A DNA stretch of 64,000 nt from Zychaea mexicana (Eukaryota > Mucoromycota > Mucoromycetes > Mucorales > Lichtheimiaceae), in assembly GCF_025766255.1 (NCBI RefSeq), contig NW_026516728.1, positions 62,001 through 126,000 of the forward strand. The letters run 5' to 3'. Shown here piece by piece: positions 47,280 to 59,235 of this stretch (position 1 is the stretch's first letter; each line of letters starts with the position of its first letter). The notes under the pieces are model-generated. The model was not told the DNA's origin. It ran no database searches and saw only the letters and a list, made by a program, of their open reading frames with translations. The position numbers and the translations under genes are program-made.

Positions 47280-49665
47280 ATGAAGAGACGACTCGTTTAC
47301 TACCCAAGAAATCGTATTCTCCAATATCCAATGGTACACTAGGAAAAGGCGGTGCTCTTTATGACTCTCCAAAAAATGCTAACAGTGTCAATTTCTACAA
47401 ACTAGACCTCAACAAGAAGCAACAGGATTACTCCTGGCAGCAGGATCTCAAAGAGGAGGCCCTGTCCATCCTGAATTACACTTGGCCATTGCTCATCACC
47501 TTTGTTATTGGCAAAGGCATGGGGTTGGTGGATGTCTGGTTTTTAGGACGATTGGGATCGGAAGGTACACCATGTGCTTATTCACGAAGTTGCATGAACG
47601 CGAGAAGGAGGAATTTTTTCCGCTAATACTGTAGCGCCGTTAAACTTTTGCAGTAATGGCTATTGTGAGCCTCGGAAATCTTTGGTCAATAGTAGCCGGC
47701 TTAGCTTTTGGGAACGGCCTCTTGACAGGTAAAATAATGTAATGCGAATACTGCTCACGGAAAAACTCGGTGAAACGACATAATGGTGCAACATATTTAA
47801 GCTTAGAGATTTGATACATACGTATGTTTAGCCATCGATACACTAGTGTCTCAGGCATTCACCGGTGCTACCGACTCAAGGACACTGGGCATTATTTTAC
47901 AGCGCGGCATTGTCATTATGGGATTTCTAGCAGTGCCAATTATACTCCTTTGGTACGTTCAAATAAATCCCTGTGTATGGATTGTTTGTTTATTCTTACT
48001 GACCCATAATTATCAATTAGGACCTATACCGAGTCTATCCTCACACATGTCATGAAACAAGAGCAGCATTTGGCACATCTCACCCAGTCCTATATTTATG
48101 TATGCATGCTCCTTGTTTATCCGATATTTATATCTACAGCGATCCGTAAATTCTTACAAAGCCTTGGTACTTTTTCTCAATAACAACATCGTTACCATGG
48201 TCACTGTGTCGTACAACAAACAATAACAACAGAAAACGCTAACAACAAAACCTTTTCTCGCTTCTTATATATATTCAGGTCACATGCGTGTTACCATGAT
48301 GATGGTTATAGCTATCTTTCCATTGAATTGTCTTTCCAATGTTTTGCTCCTTCATGTGCTCGATCTAGGATATATGGGTGCTGCTTTACATTTTGCATTT
48401 TTCCATGGCATCATTTTGGCCGTTTACTTCATCGTTTTGTCGTTTGGCACTAGATTCTGGAGCGCTTACTGGCCTGGGTGGAGTGTACGGGCACTTGATA
48501 GCTGGGAGCCGTTCTTGAAGCTTGGTAAGTCTACTTCTACATGCTATATACAATTCGTCGTTCTCTACATTTTCGTGATGATTAAGCCAAAACGAAAATC
48601 TTAAATTTTAACTTTATCTATTCAAGTATTCCCGGTATGCTCAGCGTGGCAACTGAATGGGCCTTTGAAGTGTGCGCGTTGTTGACAGGTAATAAACAAA
48701 AGACATATGGGACGATAACATTTTCTTTATGTCGTAACCATCCAGTATGAGGAGATATACGATATATCAGTCCACAATAACTCAATAAGCTACGATTATG
48801 TACGTTTGACACAGGTGCATTAGGAAAGACAAGTTTGGCAGGACAAGCCATTGTCCTGTCAGTGAACGCGGTACTCATAATGATCCCTTCGTAAGTTTAG
48901 CATAATGTGTTATCTGAGAGTTGTATCCCTGTTTTGACAATCAACATATTTTAGTGCGCTATCCAGTGCTGTTGGTGTCCGCATAGGCCACCACGTCGGA
49001 GCAAATAGGCCATGGAAAATTCAGACATGCTTTACCTTATCCGTTCTCATGGGCTGCATTGTCGTATTATGCAACGCATCTTTTATGTTATTGTTGAAAC
49101 ACCAGATCGCCGCGCACTTTTCGATGGATGAAGAGGTCATCCAAGCAGCCGAAGACCTGATGCCTGTCGCCGTTTTGTCACACATTTTCACGGTATGTAC
49201 GGGTTTTTTTGAGCCCTATTATTCCATATACAATAAGCGTCCTGACAGTTGTACAGTACAGGATTATGTGGAAGCTCACACACTAACTGTTATATATTAC
49301 ATACAATAGGGATTAAGCTCTGTGTTTTCAGCTACACTTAATGCCCTAGGCAAACAATCAATAGTGGCTGCGTCCAACCTTTCATCCTATTACATGGTCG
49401 GTTACCATTCGGGCTGTGGATGACTTACTGCTATGACTGGGGATTGGTTGGCATATGGTCTGGCGTGACAATGGCCGGTTTTATTAAATGCGTGGGCGAA
49501 GGTGCTGTCTTACTCTTTTGTATCGATTTCGAATTAGAATGTCGGAAAAGTAGTCGACGAATTGGCACACAAGACATCAATCCAACTATACCTACTTCAT
49601 CTCCTGTCACTACAGCCCCTACTATCAAGTCATACACGATAACACCATCCCTTGTCAATAATTAA
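47280..49665 (+). pseudogene. MATE-family efflux transporter, frame-disrupted (decaying gene or sequence indels)
   Basis: MATE proteins are 12-helix H+ or Na+ antiporters exporting organic cations, drugs or toxic metabolites. Exons inferred: ending 47564, 47655-47728, 47832-47952, 48021-48166, 48279-48524, about 48587 or 48627-48688, 48815-48890, 48955-49192 and 49310-49665. Recognisable pieces in order are NYTWPLLITFVIGKGMGLVD, IVSLGNLWSIVAGLAFGNGL, DTLVSQAFTGATDSRTLG, LGYMGAALHFAFFHG, IPGMLSVATEWAFEVCALLT, GKTSLAGQAIVLSVNAVL and GVRIGHHVGANRPWKIQ. Three defects appear. No in-frame ATG precedes exon one. The natural acceptor at 48626 is one base out of frame (an upstream AG at 48586 restores frame with 13 odd residues). 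One base is missing near 49400, where YYMVG must continue as LPFGLWMTYCYDW. Either a recent pseudogene or assembly indels. Confidence 0.7.
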
Positions 49666-49878
49666 CCTTCCACATATAATTAGTTGACGCAATTACTTCT
49701 ACCAATCCACAATTTTTACACGTTAGAAAGGTCGATTTGACTACTAGTGCTGTTACTATAACATGATCCAATACTGTATATTCCAACTCTTGTTACCATT
49801 ACTTTCCCAAATACAATATTTAAAACATTCATATATGTAGAGCTATACAAAGCTGAGCATATATGTTGACGTCATGCT

Positions 49879-52707
49879 TTAATCGTCTTCTGTACCAAAG
49901 TATCGATCACCAAAGTTGCCGATGCCCGGCTCAATGTACAATGTTTCTTTTGATAAAACAGGATCAACCATCGAAGTGACAATTTTGACACGAGGAAAGG
50001 CTTTTGCAATGACGTTTAGGCCCACTGGGGCAGCGAGGAATACGGTGAGAATGATATGATTCTACAAGGAAACGTAGTTGCATGTAAGAGAAAAGTCAAC
50101 AATGTACATGTTGTAAAGTGCAAATTGCAAAGTTATCAATGCAATAATACCTCAGGAACCTCATGATCTAACAGCACTCGGATAGCCATTAACCCAGCCG
50201 CACCAGTACCAATGGTTGCATCCTAAAACAGCAGAATAAGCAAGTCATTAGAGGATATTGTAAAGCGCAGAGAGATTGAGCAAGCTCATACCATTAGAAT
50301 AACGTAATGATCTTTAACATCCGCCGGGAGTTTACAATAATGAAGCTATTTTGAAGCAAATGAGAAAACGCACGAACGAGCCTGACGAAAATTGCATTAT
50401 GTACACTCCTCGCAACCGCCGCTATAGTTTAGATTACGACAACTTACCTGCGGCTCACCAGTACTTGGATCAGTTTGGATCAAAATCTTGCCTATTACGG
50501 CGTCATTGTACACGCGACGTAAACCCGTTTCCATTGTTCCACCCGCACGCAAAATAGAAACGCCACAAAGCTATTTGTTTTTTCCCATCAGTGAGACATC
50601 CATTGTAGGGAAAGATGCAGTCCCTCGTTCCTTTTAAATCCTTGTTTACCTTTTGTTGGAATACCATACCATCGTATTCTGCTTCAACGGGTGTGGTCAC
50701 GGTAGTCTTTTCAAACGGTAATAAGTTGAAGGCTCTGATTTTTTGAATGTGCATTCTCCTTTATATAAGTAAAGCAAGCTTTATATCCCCTTCGATTACT
50801 TCTAGGACTTACGCTTCGACAATGATGGTTGACAGTCGTTCGGCATAAAAGACAAATTCGTCTCTTGGAGTAGTTCTATTACGTAGAATTGTATGCATAC
50901 CCTTCAATTTTAATGTAAAATTGATCAGTTTCTTCTTACACATTTAATGTTATGATGAGCTACATCGACTGCAATTGTCGTATCAAGACTACTAACCTTA
51001 ATTTGATTTGTTTCGGGCAAAACCATCACGTCCGGTGGAACTGCATCGTCAATAGGCGTGTTAGCGAGATCCCACCGTAAATGCATTCGACGTTCTGTCA
51101 ACTCTCGTTGAACATGCTTAGTAATCAAATCGATAGCTACAACATTTTCAAGACCTCTTGGAATGATCTAGAGGCACTCGCATTATTTTTCAAATCTTCT
51201 TGTTACTTGTCCTTCTGTCTCTCAAAATAATACAATTTTAGAAAACTTACAACGTCTGCGTATTTAACCGTAGGCTGTATATAGTCGTCAAATGCCGGCT
51301 TGACAAATCGTGTATATTGCTAGTAAATGGTTTTCGGTTGGATATCTATTTACATTCTGCAAATTCTTTTTAATTCTTGCATCATCCCGGCTTACCTGTA
51401 GTACTCCTTGTAAATCTCGTCCTCTTTCAGCGATATCACGCTGCACTGATTAAAGAAGTATCATTTTTTTAAGCATTTGGATCTGAAAAAAGAATTTGCT
51501 AATATAGACGTTTGGCATACTTACATCGTCTAGCCAATCGAATATCAGCATCCGTATCCACAAAAATCTATATGCGCGCAAATAAAATCAGCCAGTCGCC
51601 AAAAAGAATATAGGTTTCACATTTACTAGCAATTTCTCGATGCCTTTCCCATCATTTTGTACCTTTAAATCCATCAGATCCCTGATCTTCTTATTGTATA
51701 GTCCATAGATGCCCTCAAAGATGATTACATTCGCACCATAAATCGTAGTAGTTTTGTCAGTTCGTGCATGTAAAGAAAAGTCATAGTTGGGTATCTGAAC
51801 AGATTTGCTGCAATCACGATGAAGAAGAAAGTGATGTTGCTTATAAGAATCATGTTTCTACTGTTAAACTAAGAGTAGTTGGATGGAAAGCGGTCACTGA
51901 CCCGTGCTTGAGCTTGCATAGCGCGTCAAATAGTAGGTCATAATCGATTGATGACGGATGATCGAAATTCCAATTACTACATTTCAATATGATTTACACC
52001 ACAGCGATATAAGTTCCTTATTTTAATATTTCAATCTAGTAACTGAGCGCTCATGTACGATATCCATAAACAAACGGATAGAACTTTATCTTCTTACTTT
52101 TCATGTGCAAGTTTACTTTGTTCCGGCTTCAATACGTTGTAAAACGAATCCATCGAGACAATGACGACCCACGGAACGTTAAGATTTTTTAAAATTCGCC
52201 TATGTTTGAAGCATTTTATTTAGACTCACTACTTTTGCTTTCTTCACATTATTTGAGAACACAAAAAAAAGGCTACACTCACTCAGCAACACTCGTCTTT
52301 CCGCTAGCACTACCACCTACATGAATACGTACAAAGCATCAAGCTATTTATTAGGCGAATTTGCGTTGTCTGGTTTTCATTATTATTATCGTTGTTATAC
52401 ACACCGGCTACACCAATCACGTAACTTTTCGTCACAGTGCCATCAGCACTGCAAGTATGAAGTACAAATTCATTTTGAGTAGCGTTCTTTTTTTTTCCTC
52501 AATTTGCAAATGAAAATCTCGAGTGTGCTTTAACAACGAGCATGAACCAGCATCAACTTACTGATACCACGGACTAAACGTTATCGCAAAAGATGAGACA
52601 TTGAATAAAAAGAAAAACAATCTCTTTTCTCAAAATTTTATTCTAAAAACTCTTATAATTTACCTTCTTCCGGACGAATTAAGCTTCAAGATTTTCTTGT
52701 CACCCAT
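49879..52707 (-). CDS. URK1: uridine kinase with C-terminal UPRT-like domain
   Basis: Phosphorylates uridine and cytidine in pyrimidine salvage; cytosolic. Seventeen minus-strand exons join in frame to 472 residues (yeast Urk1 is 501): 52664-52707, 52562-52573, 52405-52448, 52283-52316, 52098-52199, 51902-51976, 51663-51807, 51525-51567, 51396-51445, 51251-51319, 50997-51167, 50813-50901, 50650-50758, 50448-50570, 50292-50345, 50151-50222, 49879-50061. The kinase domain has the P-loop GGSASGKTS (residues 34-42), [36 protein letters not shown] and [13 protein letters not shown]. The C-terminal domain resembles uracil phosphoribosyltransferase: [35 protein letters not shown] at the PRPP-loop position, and a [15 protein letters not shown] end. 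In fungal Urk1 this domain may lack catalytic activity. The second exon is only 12 nt. The gene converges with the MATE gene 213 bp away. Confidence 0.95.
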
Positions 52708-53426
52708 TTGAAGACTGAAATAAGTTCAGGACGTGAGAATCAGAAAGGGGTTACTATGATATCATCATCCCCGCCAACATTTTTTTTCTCGCGGTGATCA
52801 CTCATGCTGTCCTGTGGCGTGGTTTCAGTTTTGCATTGATTTTATCGGGGAGGGGTGGGGGTAGGACGGTTAAACATTGTTTGCAGCTATCTAACCATGA
52901 TGGATTGACAACCACCACATGGTTTGTCTATACGGCGTGATTGCTGTCGCTGCTTTACATGGAAGCAAAAATTACGAGTCATGATCTTATTATGTGGAGG
53001 GTCTTCTCCGCATATTACTACAATCTATATTATATTGTAAGGATAGAAATGACAGCTAGTCATATGACCATGCACAATTAACCGTGTTCGCTCAAACAAC
53101 ATGTCTTGATCTATTAGCGACGGTCTATTGTTATGGGTCAATTGCTTCCACGGGACAGCGACACCATCTATCATCACAATTGCAGCTATACTCAGTGTAT
53201 ACTTTTAGACTTTCAGCGGATTAATCCTCGAAAAAAATTATCGGCCGTGAAAAGTTGACCTAAAGCTTTTGGATATCTCAAGCCTGGGTAGAAATGTAAA
53301 GCTATAGGATGGACACCATATATCAAGTTACAAATAAGAATGTTTTTTCTTTTACGGGATTAACATTACGTATAAGCCGTATCTAAGCAGAATTGAAGAA
53401 TTACCAAGCAGTTAGAACCTTGTCTT
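52708..53426. other. intergenic upstream of the uridine kinase
   Basis: About 700 bp with no coding signal; includes the uridine kinase promoter (a G-run GGGGAGGGGTGGGGG near 52848) and the 3' flank of the oxygenase relic. Confidence 0.55.
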
Positions 53427-54826
53427 TCATATGATCTGGAAGCCTTTTGGAAAATTCGGCTCGTTCTTTTGGTACGAGGTGACTAGGAATTGCTTCAAGC
53501 TAGATAGCCCTTTGAGGCCGTCCAAAGCAAGCGATGGAATAAAAGTCATTGTCTTGGTGCTCAGGCGTGAATTACACTCGATGACGGGTTGACTTGAAAT
53601 AAACCGTTCGTCCAATATTCAATGAGAACGCCTACACTAACTTGTAATTTACACATACGACATGGTGAGTTTTTAGATATGGAACTCCATTTGCCGGCGG
53701 GACAGAATCCTAAGGGTTAAAACAAGCTCAATTCAGACACTACATATCAAGGATAGCAACTCAATAAGAGGTGCCGACCGACTTGCTTAAACTTCCAAGC
53801 CAGAAATGCCTTTTTGGAAGAGCAATGTAATCGAACCATTATCAGTGTGTGCTCCAACACGAACTATGATGTAGCATGTCAAAATATGTCCTTCATTAAC
53901 AGTCGACGAGTGTATGTGTGTAGCGAAAAGGCGCAGCCATCTATCCACTTTAGCTCTTCACAAACCTAGCACTTTGTATTTAGCTTCCCCTCCACGAAGA
54001 TGCTTCATAATGCAAAGAGTTTCGCCTAACTTGACATTTCAAAAACATGGTATCGAGAAAGCCACTCTCAACCTTCTTATTGTTCAGGTATCTCTAATGC
54101 AATAGCAAAAGCCTCCAGCACCTAGACTACATTCTCGGTAGAATACTACAACTTGTGTTTTAACTTCGCGCAATACATCAGGTAAAGGATCATTTTTTAT
54201 ACTCCTCAATTACGATTGGGCCAAAGTTAAATCCTCTGTTGTTGGCAGTGTCAATTTTAGCTGGTTGTTGTAACCAATTAAACCCATTGATTTTCTCTGG
54301 GAGGTGCAGTTATTGTTGCACGGTGTTGCTCGAGAAGATAGAAAGGAAGGGTTCTTACTCTCTGTGATCACCTTGTTTCTGAGTACTTTGATCTAACCTA
54401 TGGTAATAACGATTTCAGCTCCGTGTGTTTTTATTAAACTTGCAGCATACTACGTATTACAGTACCTTTACACGTAAAGGCCAATGTACCCACGGTTAAA
54501 TTTAGAGGTGCCGCTTGCTTCTTCTCCAAAAGAAGATCGTAAAACTTCTTCGACTGGTACGCAGCAGATTGCATCATACGGTAGATATAATATTTTCATT
54601 GTAATCAGCACATCATTATTGAGTCTGGATAATATCGGACGGTTGCTGCATTTCTCACTGCTATCTTTTACCAGGGCAAACATACTTAAGATCATATCCT
54701 TAGAACTTGATGGTTTGTAACATAGAAATATCCAATTGTTGTACATGCTTCAAGAATTTCGCGAGCGATAATCACTGAACGATCCGAAAATATGCGATAG
54801 TCAATTACTGGAATTTGACAAACCAT
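53427..54826 (-). pseudogene. 2-oxoglutarate/Fe(II)-dependent oxygenase (isopenicillin-N-synthase-like) relic
   Basis: Minus-strand fragments in correct order but different frames match the family of 2OG-Fe(II) oxygenases (DIOX_N plus 2OG-FeII_Oxy). They are IPVIDYRIFSDRSVIIARE and GYFYVTNH (54690-54826), SSKDMILSMFAL, QSKKFYDLLLEKKQAAPL, FNRGYIGLY, TLDQSTQKQGDHRE (about 54350-54400), GFNFGPIVIEEYKK, LPDVLREVKTQVVVFYREC, VLEAFAIALEIPE and VGAHTDNGSITLLFQKGISG (about 53810-53870), the last carrying the HxD iron ligands. A final piece, SSLKQFLVTSYQKNEPNF, resembles the usual C-terminus. Frameshifts after NH and before FNRGY, stops after YKK and EC, and loss of the distal iron-binding His region make it non-functional. 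Some introns could explain part of the breakage, but not in-exon stops. Confidence 0.75.
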
Positions 54827-55054
54827 AACTGTAATATTATAGCACCCTGAGGAGGGGTGAGAGAAAGAGAGATAAAAATCGATCAATGACGAGATGCCAG
54901 AAGAAGGAAGAGAAAGAAAAGGTATTCTGTCTACGTATACCAATCCCATAAATTACACACAGCACCGGACTATGTAATGTGATGTAAAATAATCAAGAAA
55001 TTATATGGTGGCGTGTTTGTATCAATGAGTAGCGTAGCTGTGTGCAACCTTGTC

Positions 55055-55082
55055 ACCACCATCATCATCATCATCATCATCC
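55055..55082. repeat. (ATC)n microsatellite
   Basis: Eight or so tandem CAT/ATC units after two CAC units. Confidence 0.85.
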
Positions 55083-58000
55083 AAACAGCAGGATACCATG
55101 ATACTATATGGTTGAAGTTGAGAAGCCAATGAAATTATATTTTTTCAGAGGTATGTAATGAGAAGCCCGTTCTCTAAACTGACATATGATATCCTCTGTA
55201 CTGTCCCGTTTGATATCATAGTTGGCAATTTGGAATCTCATTTGCATCATCACAAAAATGTGAGGGTATCGGGATGCTCAAGCCAGCCTAGCACTGAATC
55301 CTGAGTTCGAGCGATGTTTGACTTTTCTGTCATTTCGTGATACATAACATGCCTTCGGATAAGCTTATCATTCGCACATGCTCTATAGGTATCATACTGC
55401 GATGAACTAAGATAAGCTATTATTATTATCTCAGGCAAGCGTAACAGTGACCGCACTATATCCAGCCAAAACACTTGTGAAGCTTAATGAGAGCTTCCAG
55501 TTCAACAACGGTATCGCAACACCACAATTAATAGATACCGAACTGGTGACTGGATGAGAATAGTGTAGTAGTGTGCTGAACAGCCTACTGGCGACCAGCA
55601 GGATGTTTAAAAGCAGTTATCTGAGAAATCTGATAACAACGATTACAACATTGCCGTGATCAGCAGTGAACGGGTTGAGTCTGTACTATGTGGTGGCTGG
55701 TGGTAGGTAGAAAATTGAAGAGGGTACAGTATATAACAATTTGGATTAGGTGGAGGTGGTTTGCGACATTTGCTTATGCACCATAGCACAGTGTCTATAT
55801 TATATGGCAAGTACATTAAAAGTACCGTAATATCATACGTGTGAGCTTATTTCATTATATTGCGTATCTACGGCTTTTACTCTGAAGCCATCATAGTTTA
55901 ATGATGACGATGACGTCGAAAATGATGTATGCTCAAGTACTATCCAAGTGTCTACCGGGAGTAATACTATATATGCACTCCTGCATATGGGACATCCATG
56001 GGAGTCCAGAACATTTTTTGTTCGTAATGCAGCACTTAGCATCAATTTCTCCAAGCAAATGATTATTATATGCACCATGGGGGTGGATCGAAACGTCGGT
56101 GAGCTTGCAGCATATCTGTTTCAATTTCATTGTCGTGCTCGAGGATATGTCAGCAGAGCCAAAAAAGAAAGGATTCGCAGTACTCTTACTCCTTAGAAAA
56201 TTGACCTACATACCAGGCTGATGAGATTGTTATGGTGACGGTGTCGCAAATTCATGCAGTGCAATCATACTACAGATATCATGATCAAGGGGCAAAACGT
56301 CAAGTCAAAGAACGGTTAATTTGCCCTTAATCCAACAATAAACGATCCTATATCATAACCTGTTCGAATCGTTAAGCACAGAACATATCAGAAATAGCGT
56401 AATTACTGATTTAGGCATATGTATTATATATGATACATACTATAGTCTTCGTCAGAATATATCGATAAGACGTAGCAAGTAGTGACTATGATACCTGGTA
56501 AATGGAAAGCATAAGGTCTATTCTCCTCGGCATTGATAATAGATACCGTATCAATTTCATAGACCCCTAACTGTAGGCTTTAGTTCGTAAGGTTCTAGCA
56601 TAACTAGTGCAATTTGTTTCCTGCCAAGCTAATAATACAGCACTACCATTTGTATGACCGATATAACCAAGTAGCGGAAGTGTGTTAATAGGGAGGGAAG
56701 AGATAATAAGAGCTAGTATGATCAACGAGTTGATGAATAATAATGAATGTGATCTTGTTGCAGTAATTGCGTTCGAGCAAATATACTGATGTGCTTTTTC
56801 TATGTGGTGGCAAGCGATAGCAGCGTGAACACCGATTGAATATCATATGTACCGCTAAATAAACAAGCGCGAGTAGGGGCTGTCGATAATGAAAAGATAA
56901 GACTCAGCAGCATTAGCAGCAGCAGCAAGTAGTCGCGTAAACATTAGAAACGAGCCATCAATTCGATTATTACGGCTACCACGAAACATATCCCCTCCTA
57001 CCACTATGTACTTCTCCACATTCTTTGCAAGGCATATCATATGTAGTTCACCAACAGATATATAAAGGGCGGTTGTCGTGTCCTTTTACACATTTCATTT
57101 TCAACTTTTTTTCGCCCTACGTGGCTGTAGTAAGCTCCTCTTATCTTTGCTTTGCAAATTCTAGGATGGATAGAGAGTAGTATGTATTGATTGTTTTTCT
57201 TTTCATTAAAGAAAGATCAAATGTAATATCCATAATAAGTATGCCCCATCATACTAACGGAATTTCAGCAACACTATATTATGTGCTGGAAGAATAAAGA
57301 GCGTTGAGTTGTGATTGTATTCGCATGCTGATTCAACGTTCACTTTAGGAACATATACCGAGGCCTCCTCTACTCATTGTGCAACCATATTCTGGCCTTC
57401 CTCGTTTTGACATCAGAATGGTGGAATCATTAGAGGTATAGGTAACGAGCACAAGAATTTATGCTCTGACTATTGTGATAGTAATCGATATGAAGCATTG
57501 GCAGTATATACTGGTTGCTGCTATTTCCTACTTGTGAATAAATAGGAGTCCCTATTCTAATTTATTAGTCTGTCAAAATTCTTGTGCTAGCTTCTTCAGT
57601 TCTACTGCGGTAATGCACTTTATGTTTTCAACTAGCATATACAAGGACGAGGAGAAAAAAAGCAGAAAAAAAAGTTGGACAAAGAGTAATAGGCCACTGT
57701 TTCTCAAAGGACAAATAAGCAGCGTAAAGAACGGATAGGGGGTGAAAAAACGAGAGGTGCATATGCGTGGATTAATGATTTCATTAGTTTCGCCTCGGCA
57801 TTTTTCGTTATCAGGAGTTCATCAGCTTTCAGGAAATTGGCGACCTATTATAGAGTGAGTAAAGCTTGGCGATTGTGGCAAGAAAGAGAGGGAAAAGAAA
57901 GCTGCTGCTGTACACAGAAATCCCCTATTTTCTGTAAGCTCCTTCCCTCATCTTTACATCTTTTAAGTCCGCAATTTGGTTGCAGGCGGTGAGGAGGAAG

Positions 58001-58934
58001 AGCAGCACACAATCGCACTTAAACAAGCGGATACGCTCTATTTTTTTATACCACGAGGTTGTCTTCATGCCCTCTTTGTAGCTGGTGTCGGTTTTGTTCT
58101 TTAGTGAAGATGATAACGAAGGAACTCGATCGTTTTTACAATGTGTAACGCTAAATGTTGTTGCTGAATGGGCGATGTCAAATGATATATGCTACTGCAA
58201 CCACAAAGCATAGCCAAAATCTAAAAAAAGCTCGTGCAACACACACGTCAAAACACTATCCGAAAAATTGTGACCCAGCTGTTTGGGTAGGACCTCATCA
58301 CTATCACTATAATCATTGAGATGGACACGCATATCAAAAGAACCGATGAGTATATAGCCAAGAAAAGAATGAAATGTGTTGTATACATTATAAAGTGCAA
58401 GATACGACACGAGAAAGTACAAAGAGTGCGTAACCGGATCACGGATCCAAATGTATCCGGTAATCCCAAGAACATATGAAGAAGAATAACATTGGCTGCA
58501 GATCAATTACGTATAGCGGCATTTTCCAGTCGTACCCGAAAAGGGCAACTGGGACCTGAGATCGACAGTAACATCAGGCCTAATTCGGTCTTTGCCGGGC
58601 TCTTGGTCTTTTCAGATATTGGCTCGAGATCTCCGGTTCATTATGCAAGGAACACCAATTACCTTACCACTTCTCTACTCAATTATCACACCACCACCAC
58701 CTTTACTACTACTATTACTACTAATACGTCCTAGATACACACTAACCAGAACCCCACCCCACCTCACTCCTTCTCCGACCCCTTCTCTTTGCCAAGGATC
58801 TTCTTCCATCTCACGTATCCTTCCCGTTTAAGTAGTAACCTTTTTAATTACCATTTTCTGCAACACTATGATCGTCAGGGGCAGCACCACGTAAATCGCA
58901 TTTGTCGGTGCCAGATTTCTCATTTCTCTTCGCC

Positions 58935-58943
58935 TATATAAAT
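58935..58943 (+). promoter_or_regulatory. TATA box of the MFS transporter
   Basis: TATATAAAT about 300 bp upstream of the ATG, followed by a CA/TC-rich leader, implying a leader of roughly 250 nt. Confidence 0.45.
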
Positions 58944-59235
58944 TACAACTGGCATGTTCCATAAAGAAGCAGAAAAAAAAAGAAGTATAACCTTTCTTTC
59001 ATTTATACAACACCAGCACACACAACACGCATTGCACGCATTGCACCTCTCTCAATTGCTTGTGCCCTTCCAATCCTTTCTCGTATCTACATATAACGTG
59101 TGTTGTTGATTTCTTTTGCCTCCCTCCTTCTTTATCACATCATCATCTTCCGTGATTCTTCTTCTCTTGTATCATACAATCTAGCGAGTATCCATTTGTA
59201 TATAGACAAGAGTACCATTCACTCTTTATCTCGTC

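Larger units (their letters stand above)
54827..59235. other. 4.4 kb intergenic upstream of the MFS transporter
   Basis: No supported gene; the longest open frame is 104 codons (58192-58506, minus) and unrecognised. It contains an ATC microsatellite (55055-55082), a TATA-containing motif at 57058 shared with 41.68 kb, and the MFS promoter with TATATAAAT at 58935. Confidence 0.5.

Noticed and set aside
58192..58506. 104-codon minus-strand frame upstream of the MFS gene
   Set aside because: Aromatic-rich but without any recognised motif, and it overlaps another minus-strand frame of similar length.
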